NCBI RefSeq assembly: GCF_050948215.1
Contig: NC_135157.1
Coordinates: 4,526,001-4,590,000 of the forward strand
Direction: 5' to 3'
Length of the DNA: 64,000 nt
From: Halictus rubicundus
Lineage: Eukaryota; Arthropoda; Insecta; Hymenoptera; Halictidae
Part shown: positions 1-12,285 of the stretch, piece by piece
Numbering within the stretch: the stretch's first letter is position 1
Layout: every line of letters starts with the position of its first letter
Notes under the pieces: model-generated
Database searches by the model: none
Told to the model about the DNA's origin: nothing
Seen by the model: the letters and a program-made list of their open reading frames with translations, nothing else
Translations under genes and position numbers: made by a program

Positions 1-1575
1 AGCGCGGTGTATTAATAACCGATATCACTTAAAATATCGTGCAACAAGACTCCGTCTGTCGTCTGGCTATTATTTTTGCCACCGACGATCTCGGCGACGC
101 GAGTTTTTACTATTTATAGGGAATCCTACGGACGCTGTTCGATGGTCTATCTACTAGCCAATTATCGCAGAGCTGGAACCTGGGATTCTGAGTGTTGGAC
201 ATTCAAGTAGCCGCTGAGAGGGTTGGTTATGGGGTTGGATACACTTTGGATGATTGAAAATTAGGAGAAGCTTAATAATTTTTTAATATGTAAAGTTACG
301 TTTCTTACAAACATCAATATGTTTGTCTTATTATATGATAGTTCAATAGTGTTTCTGGGAAAATTTAGCTAAATACATTAAACTGGAAATAGAAGACGGT
401 TCCCAAAGCTATTTCTGCAATTCACTGGTCAGAGTGTAACGAAGATTAGGATTTGTGGGGTGAACAAGGGTTGAAATAATTAATATCTACTATATATCAA
501 ACTTTTTAGTTATTTTTTCATTGTAAGAATTATTTACAATTTATTGAAATTTTTGTTTGATTGTTTTACGATTGATGTGTTTACAGTTGGTATACGCTTG
601 ATTGAATATTTTACAGAAAAACCTACATTCGACCCACATTCCAGATTATTCAGATTATTGTTCGTCAATCTTATCGCATTCTAATATTTTGCAAAAACCA
701 TTTTTAATCACTATTTTCTAAGTAACAATATTATTAGATTCACTCGGCTCCAAACGTCTGATACTCGAAGATTACACGAAGACTCACTCAAAGCAATTCT
801 AGAATCAGGATGCATGCAACTGTCCATTTCTTTGCTAGAGAAAAGAGAACATTCTTGTAGTTTTCATGTAACACGTTGACAGCCGAACAATCCTAAAAAC
901 CGCACACAATCAACGTAATTTAGTCATTCTAATGAAAACTGTAAAGTTTAAGCTTATCACAGTGATTGCTTCTCGAACTGTTTCAGATTGTACAAATCCT
1001 GACGAACTTTGGTTCAAGCTACTATATCATGAGAAAAATTAATTTTTAAAGGCAAACGGAAGATCGTATCACCTACATATATCCGACAATAAAAAATCGA
1101 GAAAATCTTCATTCGTATTTCACAATGTAAACAATGACCTTATATCTGAAAATGTATCCATGATCTATCTCGTTCAAATGGATCTTTAATCGCAGTCGTC
1201 TATCGTGTGGATTCGTAACTGTTTATTACAAAAATTAGTTCGTCATCGAATAAGGTCTAACTAAAATTCTAGTATCACAAGACACGTAGAATAGAACCTC
1301 GTTCTCAAAGTAGAGTATTTAGTTGACCTTTACTTGACCTTGAGTCGTAGGTCACTGTACGCGTCTTAAAACGCTTAGTTATATAGCACATAGAAAAGTG
1401 TATCATTCTAATTCAACCAAGGAGTTGACCTTCATATGTCCCCTACGCATCAACCTAAAAAAAACTATTAAAATGCCATCCTCAATTATGCCATCCTCGA
1501 AACCACGCAAGTTTCGTCCGACACACTTCTTCTATCACCAACAGCAACCGAGTTATTCAGGCGGCCTTGTTTAGG
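1..1575. other. AT-rich non-coding stretch, no gene seen
   Basis: No usable open frame and no recognisable RNA gene. A possible left end of a TTAA-class MITE (ACACGTTGACAGCC) lies near 872-885, but I found no partner end. A run of TGACCTTGA-type sites occurs near 1335-1343. Confidence 0.5.
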
Positions 1576-1591
1576 TGTCTCACCCTGTATA

Positions 1592-2028
1592 TGTGCCGGT
1601 TATTATGAAAGTGAAGTACAACTCATGTCATCTTTCTTCGAGATATTCAGACTTCTGCGTATGATTTGGTAAAAAGTATTTTACCGTGATAATATATAAC
1701 GCATAAGTTTTCACTTCATTATATAATTATTAGTAAGATTAATCGACGTAATACATGATAAGTAGAATGCAGATCTTTATGCAAAATAAAAACCGTCTGC
1801 ATTGATTACAAGAAATAGGAACCAAGTCGAATGTTATTTCTCCACTTGCTATCTTTAATAGATGAGAAATAGTATATTGACATTTGAAATTTTTTAAATT
1901 TTCCTACAATTTCAAATGTTGTCTACTCAATTTTGTTATAAATGCATAAAGAACCGCAGTCTAATAATAAGCAAAGAGACAATTTGTTTGGAATTATGAC
2001 TTACACCACTTCCATAATAACCGGCACA
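1592..2028. mobile_element. Tc1/mariner-type MITE split by a nested hAT MITE
   Basis: The left end reads TGTGCCGGTTATTATGAAAG and the right end is its near-exact reverse complement, finishing CCGGCACA at 2028. A TA dinucleotide sits directly outside both ends (1590-1591 and 2029-2030), the signature of Tc1/mariner insertion. Removing the family A element nested at 1763-1963 leaves about 236 bp. No transposase is present, so it is non-autonomous. A separate mariner-like end, TCTCACCCTGTATA, abuts it on the left near 1579-1591. The superfamily assignment rests on the TIR and TA only. Confidence 0.75.
1763..1963 (+). mobile_element. hAT-type MITE family A, copy 1 (nested)
   Basis: A 201-bp element that begins TAGAATGCAGATCTTTATGC and ends in ATGCATAAAGAACCGCAGTC followed by TA, matching the family consensus. 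The flanking 8-mers are atgataag (1755-1762) and ataataag (1964-1971), 7 of 8 identical, which is the hAT target-site duplication length. It inserted inside the older TA-flanked MITE at 1592-2028, so their order of arrival is clear. It has no coding capacity. Confidence 0.88.
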
Positions 2029-2030
2029 TA

Positions 2031-3031
2031 CACGAAGATCAAACGATCCTGAGTTATTGATCCCAGGTAATACCTCGACGAATCACGGTCCGAACCTGAG
2101 CATTCTCATATTGAGGAGGTCCAGAGGGGGGCAGAGAAAGTGGGCAGACTCGAAAATAGCGGTCACTGTGCACGCACCTTAAATCGTCGGCCCTGCCAAC
2201 TCCGCGGGATGCCATGCCTCGAGTCAAGCATTCCTGACACCCTGAAGTGGCTGTCGGAACCAGAAATGGAAAGGGAGAGAGCGAGCAACAGAAGGAGACC
2301 GCGAGGTTGAACCGAGAAGCCAAGAACATATCTGGAGTTCCGAGATAATAAGAAGAACACTTTCTGCTGATTCGCGGTGGACCCGCGAGCAACCCGAGGT
2401 CACATCCAAATCCACCGTGCGTAGGCCGGCGTTATCTCGGATCTTTGTTGCCTCGCTGCATCCGCGAGCGTATTCCCTACGATCCAAACGAGCGTAATAA
2501 CGAGAGCCAAGCGTAATTGAACGAGTGCCTCTGGACTCTCCGCGCTATGAGAACGCGAGAGTCCTTTATGAATCGCGGGGTTTCACCCCGTCGCGAATCG
2601 CGCGAAGCCGACGGGAAGAGACGGGGTCTCGTGTAACGAGGACGAATCCCATGGGAATGCAATGCGGAAATTTCAGGGATGGATCGCTTCTGGTTATCTT
2701 CCTCCTTTGATCTTCCTCCTCCTACGCGCCACCTTGCTTCTTCAGACTTTTGCTTTACAACCCCCCAAAAATAAAGCTGCACACACAGTATCGGCGTGTT
2801 TCGTCATTTGTGGCTGTAATAATTGCGAAATGTAATGTAATTATCCTACAGTGTGCCCCGCGTAAGGATAGTCGCTGAAATATCTCCATCAATTGTGTAA
2901 AAAATAGTTTGTACACAATTTATTGGCAATAAATATCATATTTAATTTTAATTCGGGACGCTAAAGAGAATATACACTTGCAATGAGTAATCAAATTATC
3001 AAGGTCACCGTACAGAAAATATATTTATTGC
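2031..3031. other. CpG-rich island then AT-rich spacer, no gene seen
   Basis: 2040-2720 is CpG-rich, with several overlapping open frames on both strands (up to 112 codons), none recognisable. A strong short hairpin, built on GCGGGGT facing ACCCCGTCGC, lies at about 2571-2600. 2721-3031 is AT-rich and featureless. Confidence 0.4.
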
Positions 3032-3226
3032 TAGACTGTGAATCTTTCTGCAAAATGAAAATTGTCAATTGTCAATTTCATATATCAGAAAACATATTAA
3101 AATTTCTTTTTTTCATCAATGATCTTAGTACATTGAAAAGAATGTATAGACGTTCTTAGATGCTTTTAATTTCTTTACTGTTTTAAATTGCATCGACTCA
3201 TTCTTGAAATAGATGTATACGATCTA
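3032..3226 (+). mobile_element. hAT-type MITE family A, copy 2 (degenerate)
   Basis: It starts TAGACTGTGAATCTTTCTGC and continues with the family A interior: AAAATGAAAATTG, then a central ACTGTTTTAAATTGCA block shared with other copies. The right end is eroded, so the end coordinate is approximate and no duplication could be read. Confidence 0.6.
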
Positions 3227-3317
3227 TTACCCATGTGATGGGTAATGTAGCCTATAATGCTGTTAAACGTGCAATTTAATGCTTCATAAAATAATTTATA
3301 AAAATGACAAAATTGAC

Positions 3318-3775
3318 GTACTATCTATAAATAAATTTACCCCTATCACCCACTGTAACTTCAATATAGCTAGCAGAATCTTGATCCTTCAGATAATTGG
3401 GATTCATCTCACCCTTCTCCTACACGTGTTTCTACAGATCTATCGCCAAATATTGAATCCCCGAACGATACCACATGTGTTTTGAGAAGCGCATCGTGGA
3501 ATGGCAGACCGTGACCGCGGCTGCCATTTTGAGATCGCGCCACCGTGTACTATCTATAAATAAATTTACCCCTATCACCCACTGTAACTTCAATATAGCT
3601 AGCAGAATCTTGATCCTTCAGATAATTGGGATTCATCTCACGCTTCTCCTACACGTGTTTCTACAGATCTATCGCCAAATATTGAATCCCCGAACGATAC
3701 CACATGTGTTTTGAGAAGCGCATCGTGGAATGGCAGACCGTGACCGCGGCTGCCATTTTGAGATCGCGCCACCGT
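3318..3775. repeat. Nearly perfect 229-bp tandem duplication
   Basis: Two head-to-tail units, 3318-3546 and 3547-3775, each start GTACTATCTATAAATAAATT. I see one difference, C at 3413 versus G at 3642. Each unit includes an AT-rich first half and a CpG-rich end containing GGCTGCCATTTTGAGATCGC, whose GCCATTTT core resembles a YY1/Pho site. Each also carries the same open frame of about 68 codons, which resembles no known protein. Near-identity means the duplication is recent, or was produced in assembly. Confidence 0.95.
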
Positions 3776-3776
3776 G

Positions 3777-5880
3777 CAGATATCGAGGTCCGAGATGCCT
3801 TGGCATCGACACAGGGCCGCGATTTAAGAGTTCTGAATGCGACTTAAGTAGTCAATGACGACGGGAGGTCCACCGTGGTGTGTGCCAGAAAACAAATTGG
3901 AGCACGCGAAGACAGAGCAGCCGGCTGCCATTCAGATAGACATCGACACGATAGCCAGCCGCGCTTCGAAAACTGGCGGCAACACGCGGCGCTAAGCGTT
4001 CTCGTTATCGCGTGGCGATAAGGGATCGATACGACGTCAAGATCGCAACCGATGTAATGTGTACAAACAGCCCACGGGAAACAGAGATCGATAAGATCGC
4101 CGAAACGGTCGGTGACGGCTGAACGGACTTAGAAACTGTCGATCTAGAAATCATAAGGTTTTGATACTTTCAAGAAACGCTCGATCGACGGCCGAATGAT
4201 CGATGCTGGTGATTGTACTTGGTGGTCCATAGTGACTGTTGCGAAACTTGCTGGCGGATTTTGCGAACATCAGGTGGTCGTGGATGATGAGTACGTGAAC
4301 TTTAGCAGAGGAGCCCAGGGAAATCGATCATCGTCTTCAGATTTTGGTAGGGTGGAAGGTATCATTTTTAGTATAAACCTTACTAATAATAATTTCAAGG
4401 TACAGTGAGTGGTCATTAAAACCGCTAACATAAATCGATGATCTTACATTGAAACAATCAATTTTTACATGAAAGTCTAAACTACACTGAATTCTTATCA
4501 TTTTTGTACGAATGTATTAATGTTTGAAAATTACAAATGTGCATTTGTAAGCGTTGCAGACATTATTATTCATCACGTGGATAAAAAATATATTTTTCAA
4601 ATTGTGGCACTAATTTTATCACACACTGTATTTTTTATTCTATATATGCTGTGACTATTATGCTTTACATTTACAAATTGGTTGACACTGTCGTCTTTTG
4701 TTGAATTGTGTCCCAAGATGTTTATGAATTCAAAATGGATTTTTTGTCTTATGCTCTATAATAATAAATAATTATAATCTATCTAATCTATCTAATCTAT
4801 AATAATCCTAAGAAACTGTTTGTACTCAGTGTAAATGCTAAACATGATTCTATAGTAAAAATAAAGGGTAGCACATAATAACAACGTAGTCCAAGATATA
4901 AAGGTTTAATTAACATTCTACAAACAGAAAATTAATTAATAATAAGAGAATCTTTTGAAATAAATCATTCATAGTTAAGAATTCCTTAGTCCTTCCAATA
5001 CCAACTAAAAAAGTTTAACAATAATAATACAGTTTAATAAAGTTTGAGGGACTAATTATTATAATTGTAGTCAAACATTGTGTATAACGATGTAAGATAA
5101 ATTTTTGTTCGGTACTAAAAGGGATACTAAACGCCTCATCGATAATTACAATTTAATTTATAAATCATTAAATCACCTTGGAAGCATAATTTAAAATGAT
5201 CTTATGAGTGTACTCTTTTACTTCGAAGAAAATTATTAATCTTCCCTTGTGATACAGCACACTCGTTGAGATTAACAGGTTTCCGGTAGGTAAAGAACAG
5301 TCTTTAATGATGAAATGGTACACTATTAATTAATAACGAACACGAGGCAATAGGACGTGTTTGTTAGGATAAGTTCTTATCGATCAAAGAATTCGAATTA
5401 ATATGTAAATTTCTAATCTCCGGCAATTCATACGGTCTACAGTATAATTAATTGCTACGATACTATTGTTGAATGGTACGACAGGTATGATTTTATATAT
5501 TACGCATACCGCGAATCAAGTTTCGCGTATCTTAAAATTCATTAAAATTCCGTGCGGATAGAAAAATTCCAGTGAATACAGAATTATATTTATGCAACAT
5601 TTCAGGTGAACTACGACTGATAGCAAAATATGAAACGAATGTTTCCTGACGCTTTAAAGACCGGTCACGAGATTTCTCCTTCCCATTGCTTATCTGCAGA
5701 AAGTACCTGTCCAGAAATAGTTACTAAAATGTTATCATATGCTACAGGGAAATTGCCCGATCTACTTTAAACGAGTGCTGCCACCTTAGGCGCACGTTCG
5801 CTAAAAATGTGAATTACTTATATGCTTCATTCGCTTCACGCTCACTTTCGAAAAGCTCATTCGTTTTAACTAGAACCGAC
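3777..5880. other. CpG-rich segment then long AT-rich spacer
   Basis: 3777-4180 continues the CpG-rich sequence after the duplication. 4181-5880 is AT-rich with short ATCT runs near 4778-4800 and no gene, RNA gene or transposon that I recognise. Confidence 0.4.
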
Positions 5881-5886
5881 GTTTCC

Positions 5887-6440
5887 CATATTCTTGTATA
5901 TTATATTGTGTTCTAGTATATTATATTATATTCTAGTATACTACAGTATATTCTAATATGTTCTAGTATATTTTAGTATATTAAAGTATATTACAGTATA
6001 TTATGTTCTATATTCTAGTACGCTACCGTATATTTTTGTATATTATATTAAATTATAGTATATTGTAGCATATTCTACTAGATTCTGCTATATTCTAGTA
6101 CGTTCTAGTATATATTATTATATTATAGCATATTCTACTATATTACACTATACAGGATGTCCAAAAAAATGTATACACTGTTTAACGGGTCATAACTTTC
6201 TGATTTTTCTTTATTTTCAGGGTGTAATTAATTGGAAATAATCAGCGGACCAAGATTCAAACTGTGCGTACATATTTTTGGGACATCCTGTATTTTAGTA
6301 TATTATATACTATATTCTAGTACATTTTAGTACTTTCTAGTATATTTTAGGATATTATAGCCTATTCTACTGTATTTTACTATATTATAGTATATTGCAG
6401 TGCATTCTGGTTTATTATAGTGTATTGCACTATATTGCAG
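5887..6440. repeat. Degenerate TATATTCTAG minisatellite
   Basis: About 550 bp of imperfect 10-12 bp units built on TATATTCTAG and variants (TATATTTTAG, TATATTACAG, TATATTATAG). It is interrupted by a TA-flanked MITE at 6153-6290. The same motif on the opposite strand forms a shorter array at 28676-28770. Confidence 0.88.
6153..6290. mobile_element. 138-bp Tc1/mariner-type MITE inside the minisatellite
   Basis: The ends are CAGGATGTCCAAAAAAATGT and its reverse-complement counterpart, finishing TTTTTGGGACATCCTG. TA flanks both sides (6151-6152 and 6291-6292). There is no open frame of note. The host minisatellite supplies many TA targets, which fits TA-specific insertion. Confidence 0.9.
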
Positions 6441-8312
6441 CACATTATACTGTATTCTACAGTTAACAGTCTCGTTCGAGTCTTTGAGTTTCGTAAATTA
6501 GTAAAAATGAGTTGCATCAAATTAAAAGTTCAGCTTTCTCCAGAGCAGGGAATTTCGCGATTCAATCGAAATCGAACAAAAAGGTTGCGCGTCACTCAGA
6601 AATGAGAACTTCGCGATTCTATGCTCGTTCGGGAGCAGTCGATAACGCGTTCGACGAATACCGGGCCGTGTGCCAAAGATGAGGGACCACGCAAGGCGAA
6701 AAATTACTTATTCATGCAAAACTTTCGGCGCGAAATTGATTACGCCCGATAAATCAATCAGCCCGCGGAAAGAAAGACAGTGAGCGCGTCTGGGGGAGTA
6801 AGCGGGCAAACGGTGAAAAATGACTAAAGTGGGAAAAAGAGGGAGCCTGGCGCGGGGGACGAGGGACAGCGCGATTTTTGCGTCAAAATTAATAAATCGA
6901 TTTAATTGATTTAATAAGTCGATCGATTTATGGATGCAATCAGTGTCGGAGGGCAGATTTATTGCCGCATAACCGTTTCTTCACGTAACGGTCCCGGGGC
7001 GTCACGCACCACGAACTTATTTTCTGCCTTTTTCGTAAAGAAACCACGTACCACCCCGTCTCTAGAAAAGAATTCGCCTGATCCTGATCATCCGGCGAAT
7101 ATTAAACGCTAACTTTCGGTTATAAATACTGTCGAATCGTTCCCGCCAATTTGATACGCATTCCAGGACGTTCGCGATGGCATTTGTAACGATTCCAACA
7201 ATATTTGCCACAAAGCAGGATGTTTTTGTCGAAAACTTAATAACTGGTAAAACTGGCGGGTACCCTTCAATCTCTTAGCTGTGTATAACGAGTATACTAG
7301 TAATGAAGAAGTTGCAATTTTTTATTTTATGACGAGTACACATATATACATTATTTGGATAAAATTACTATTTGCTGTTCAAACTAACATTTTTGAGGAC
7401 ATTAAAATATATACAAGGACAAAATAAAAATTGTTTGTTTTTTAATCCTCTGTGGGTCTTCTCCTTAAGAAATTTGCTCCTTATTCTTTATTCGCAAAAA
7501 CATGCTTAGGTAGGACAGTTATTGTTCTTGATAAAGAACAGTCACTTAAATGTTTCTTTTCTAATAGGCCGCGGGAAACGTTTTCTTTCTTTTGATAAGA
7601 GAATGTTTGAATATTATAAATAACGATTGTTAGATAATAATTTTACAAAATATCAAGTGTCGTTTCATCATAATTTAATCCTACAAGAATTGCATGTGTG
7701 TTTGACCAGTTTTATTCCTGCGACACGATGCAACTACGGAAATAATCGACAAGATCTATTAAGTCTCTGAAATCATTTGTTGGAAAGTAAAAACAGTTGG
7801 AAACTCGCCGTATAACATCAGTAAAAAGTGGAGCCCACGCGGATCTCGGTTAATGGTTTCGGTTACGGCGAATTCATTGATGTATCGCGGGCCATTAATC
7901 AACGCGACACACGTAAGGATTCATTTCGATTCAATGACGCCGAGCCATTATCGCGATACGAGGACAATTTAGTTAATAGAAACATGAGCACTAGCGCGTT
8001 TGAAACGGCCATTTATATACGTTCGAGCGAGCAGTTTACGAGTCATCGTGGCTCGCCACCCTCTTGATTGATTCCCTCGGGTCCGCGGTCTGTTCTAAAT
8101 TATCCACTAAATGTCACATCGTGTCTGTACCCGAGGCGCTGACTCGTGGCTCGAAAGGGAGCGTAAAACGATTGATTTAGTGCGCGATCGGATTACCATC
8201 GCGGGCATTGTCTACCAATAAATAATAATAGCTGTATTCGCGACTGGGGATCGGGCGCGATCGGTCGGATAACATTTTCAGCGGCCGTGCAAAAATAAAT
8301 GAGAGGTCGACG
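6441..8312. other. Mixed non-coding region, no gene seen
   Basis: 6600-7160 and 7800-8312 are moderately CpG-rich. The 60-79 codon frames there (for example 6930-7112 and 7828-8067) have no recognisable homology. 7160-7800 is AT-rich. Confidence 0.4.
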
Positions 8313-8815
8313 TAGTGATGGGAGTGACCCTATTCTTTCCCATGATTTACAAATTATTCGGTGATCAAATACTCATGGAAGAATCGAAGCGCATTGAAAA
8401 ATAAAGCACTCGGTATCGACAGCTGACATTTACCCTTTGCGGACGGAAGTCATTTTCAGCATACATACATCCATATCTATTTTCTCCGAAATTATGCACG
8501 GAAGAATCAAGCTGATCGAAGAGAAATCTGTAAGTGTTTAGCAAAAATGTGTTCGATATTATTTTAGAGTAATGATTTCTTTAAAAATTATTCGCAGTCG
8601 CAGTAACTCAAACGGTTAATACTTTTCAAAATGAATATTGAATCGATGAATGGTATCACAAACAGAATCAAATGTTCTAGTACTGAAACTATCGATGTAT
8701 ATCCCATTCAAGATATACCAGTGAAGAATCGATGTTTTTTAGTGCGTACCTTAAATACAATCATACTTTGCTTTTTGGAAACGATACTAATTGAGAAGAA
8801 TCATGCCCATCGCTA
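8313..8815. mobile_element. hAT-type MITE family B, copy 1
   Basis: About 503 bp, starting TAGTGATGGGAGTGACCCTA and ending AGAATCATGCCCATCGCTA. The flanking 8-mers are ggtcgacg (8305-8312) and gatcgacc (8816-8823), 6 of 8 identical. The right end is related in sequence to the left end of the family B copy at 39687. There is no transposase. Confidence 0.8.
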
Positions 8816-11011
8816 GATCGACCGGCTTATGGTCGCTATATATCTCATTCGTGGGACGCACCGAGGTGCACCGTACAACGCGTGCGGAAAAGAACTCTTG
8901 GAAACGCGCGAAACGATACGTCGAAGCCATGCGACGCGCGATTGTATGCAAATCGTGGCTACGCTCGCGTTACTGCACCGTAAGGGCGTGTTGCACGCGG
9001 GGCACCTAGCACGATCAGGCGATTATTAGACGAGGGATACGTGACTGGAAACACCCGGCACCGTTTCAATAGCAACAACGGAACCCTAATATGTTTATAA
9101 TGCCCGCGAACCGGAGAACGAACACTCTACCGATCGGCGGATCGAGATTTATGACTGAACGCATTCATCTAACTAATTAAGCGCTTTCGCAATTCATTCG
9201 ACGCCGCTATCGGTGACAAATGGCGGAAATCAGCGAGCTTGAGAAACCCTGTTTAACATAACAATGGGAAATATTGAAAATATTATGGGGGGTGTTGTGC
9301 GAGCGTACCAGAAACAGACACGAAACAAAGAGCGGAGCTATACCGGTGCGCTTTGGCAAGGGAAAAGTGTAATTGTTACGTGGAGCTGTCTGAGATAAAG
9401 CAGTGAACATGGTGCTGTTTAAAGTGATTAATGTGGGTAATTTTGTTACAGATTGAAAGCTAAAGTATAATATAACTCCTTCGTTTCTAATTATTCTTTA
9501 ACAGAAAATTGCAACTGGTATTCACTGTATGTCCGCATGTTTTAATCCTCAAGTACTGATCGCAAAGGAACAGAGTTTTAAAAAGAAAAGAGTAACTTTT
9601 ATACGTAACAGATTTTCTTTAAGATTTTCGTTACGAGTTTGGCTTATAATTGCTATTGATATATAAGGTTAAAATTGTTGAAATTGTAAAGTTAAATGTA
9701 AATAACTTTGGTTCATCTCTGAAATAGTGAATTTGCAAAAGGGTCCATTTGGAGTAGAAACTTGTGTTTCTATGTACACTATAAATTGACAAAAATGTAA
9801 AAATAAAAAAGCTACATAAAGAAACCACAGGTACATTTTCGTTTTTTACTTTCAACAAAGATAAGTACAAATATCAGTTTATCTGTCCATCCCGTTGGTT
9901 TCTTACCATTACGTCGATTCAACATCAAAGCACAAGATAAATTAAGGCACAAACGAGTCAATAGAGAATTATGTGAAAAATTTCGCAGAAAAACGTTAAG
10001 CATCATCTGAACTTTTCGCGGTGTAGCTTTTTTCGTCTTCGCTTTGGCCAGTTTCTAGGTCTGTTCATAGATTAGACAGCTTAATTACATAGATGCCCGT
10101 AGAAGCTATAATCGCAGTTGTCAACCGGTCGTCATATTTTGCGAACCGTGCTCATTAAGTGATTTTTCGGGCCGATTTAATTAACTAAGCAACAGGTGTA
10201 CAGGCAGTATACTGTCCACGTTTCGTTCGTGTTTCGAATAAACTATGCAGCGAAAACGTATTAAACTCCGAAGTTTCATAACTCACGATAAATACTTTCT
10301 TCTAATTAAACTCCTGATAAATTGTTTTTCCAACGGTTAGAGATTCCTTATCGAACGAGTCACATTTGTCCGGAACGCCCTCTTCCATCTAAGCCGCGGC
10401 CCGATAGGAGGTTTAATTAGTGGCAGAACGTAAAGTACGCGAGCCGCGCAGAAATCCTTCTTATTAGAGGAAACCGGTGCTGAAGTATCAACTTTCGATG
10501 CGCGTCAACATTACCGATGAGAAAGAGCGATGTTAATGTGTTCGCGGGCCGAGAAGAAAATGATCGCAAACGTTCCCCGAATGAAGATAGACAATCTCGT
10601 TTCCGAAACGGCCGTTCTATTAGAGGCGCCATAATGCTCGTTCGGTACGTCATCGGGAATTAAGTTAGCCGACGGTTGTTCGTGTTTGCAAACAAAACGT
10701 TAACGACTGTTACAAATTTTACGACCGTGAGAAGTGCGGCCGAGCAAGCAGACAAGCGCGTTGCCCGCTTTTTCCGCGCGGTTATCTGTCCGGCGGCGGA
10801 ATCGTTAATTCCAACGGTTTAATCGGAATTGGTATTATCGGAAATGTATACGGACCTAACAAGACAGCCACCGATAACCGGCTCGCCGATGTTCACGGCA
10901 GCCGTTTCTAGGGAAACCGTACCAGCCCGTAATTATAACTTTGCGGAGCGAGAACCGCGATCGACCGGAAGCTCGTTACATCCACCGAGATCGGATCGCA
11001 GGAATAGAGAG

Positions 11012-11040
11012 GATGCTCTCTCTCTCACTCTCTCGCTCGC
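11012..11040. repeat. CT-rich simple repeat
   Basis: GCTCTCTCTCTCACTCTCTC followed by GCTCGC. On the minus strand this is a GAGA-type stretch, a possible GAGA-factor target, which is inference only. Confidence 0.8.
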
Positions 11041-11153
11041 AGAAACAGCGCCTCGTTTTCGGGCCCGAGTTTCTTTCTGTCGCCGGTAATCGTCGCTCGA
11101 TCACGGTCCCCTGGCCGCCATTCAATTTTGACGAAGAGAGACGGAAACTTTTG

Positions 11154-11174
11154 ACGACCACGACGACAACGACC

Positions 11175-11206
<32 letters not shown>

Positions 11207-11227
11207 CGCCGCGCCGTCGACGACCAC
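11154..11227. repeat. GAC/ACG triplet microsatellite
   Basis: An imperfect ACG repeat with a pure (ACG)9 core at 11182-11208. It gives poly-Asp in one frame and poly-Ser or poly-Val on the other strand, explaining the odd open frames across it. Confidence 0.9.
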
Positions 11228-12046
11228 GCCGATTGGCCGCTATCCAATTACGTTCAATGAAAGTCGCTCGAGGGATTTATGCCCTCCGATTCTGTCTCCG
11301 TCTCGCGTCCCGCCGCAAAAACAATGATCCATGGATCCCTTTTCCGGCATTCCGTGCACGCCGATACAACCGGCCAACGGATCCTCCCGTCCCTCCTCTC
11401 CCCTGACCCTCTTTCGTTCTGACCAGGTGACGATTTTTTGCCGGGCAACTTTTGGCCCGATACAATGAGAAACGAGCCGCAAAAGGAACGCCGCGATGAT
11501 CAACGAGGTTCCCGGACTTCGGAAGAATATAAATCCACAGGGCGAAATCACGTTAGTCGGGCCGCGCGGTGCAACGTCCAGGTGTCCTCCTCCTCTTCCT
11601 CATCCTCCTCATGCGCCACCGTTCTCCTCCTCCCTCGACGCGCCGAGATTTTCGGAAAAGAAGATCGCGACGCGAACGATACAACGCCGTAAATACGTCA
11701 CCGCGGTGTGATACAGTGTCCGAGCTTTGTTCTTCTGCTGTTCTGAATGCTGCGCTGTTTCGCGGAGTTTCGAACAGAGACGGAACCGGCAAACAAAAGA
11801 CACCTTTGCGTGGCGCTCTCGTAAATCAGAATGGGGTTCGGTGGGCTGATGTTTGATCACCTTTGTGCCTTAGACATCGTTGATCAAGAAATATGGAGGT
11901 TACTCTATGGCTTGGTTTTAGTTCGGGGCGAAACTGATCCACTGATCCTGCAAATGTGGCGGAGAATTATTTTTTGGTTTTTCTTTTCTTGGAAATTGTT
12001 AAATCTTGTCTTGGTGAAAATTCATTTATATCGTATTCTCCCTTAA

Positions 12047-12281
12047 TACGTTGACTGCCATGGCACCCATATGTCGGTGACGGGATTATTTGTCCAGGTT
12101 TTAAAACGAATTTTTACGTTAATATATTAATTGTACCAAATTTGATTAGGATCTGTAAAATGCAAGAAAGTTGGAGGACTACTCAATATTTTACATTTCA
12201 TTTTTTTCAATTTTTATTTCATCAAATAACTTACTTTGATTTTATGGAATTTTTGAGGTTTCTAGTTTGGCAGTCAAACTG
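12047..12281. mobile_element. piggyBac-like (TTAA) MITE
   Basis: The left end is TACGTTGACTGCCATGGCA. The right end, read on the minus strand, is CAGTTTGACTGCCAAACT. Both ends are flanked by TTAA (12043-12046 and 12282-12285). About 235 bp, AT-rich inside, with no transposase. A TTAA flank also occurs in Kolobok elements, so piggyBac is the likelier but not the only assignment. Confidence 0.82.
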
Positions 12282-12285
12282 TTAA

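Larger units (their letters stand above)
8816..12042. other. CpG-rich islands around an AT-rich core, no gene seen
   Basis: 8816-9240 and 10330-11800 are CpG-dense. 9420-10010 is AT-rich. Many overlapping frames are open on both strands at 10830-11860 because stop codons are rare there, and several of them simply translate the microsatellites (poly-Asp from GAC, poly-Ser from its complement). No splice-bounded, family-like exon stands out. Confidence 0.4.

Noticed and set aside
3279..3714. Two near-identical small frames in the 229-bp repeat as a duplicated gene
   Set aside because: The identity comes from the recent DNA duplication. The predicted peptides resemble no family and start at different upstream sites.
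10941..11327. 128-codon frame with poly-Asp
   Set aside because: The Asp run is a direct translation of the ACG microsatellite, and several other frames are open there too.
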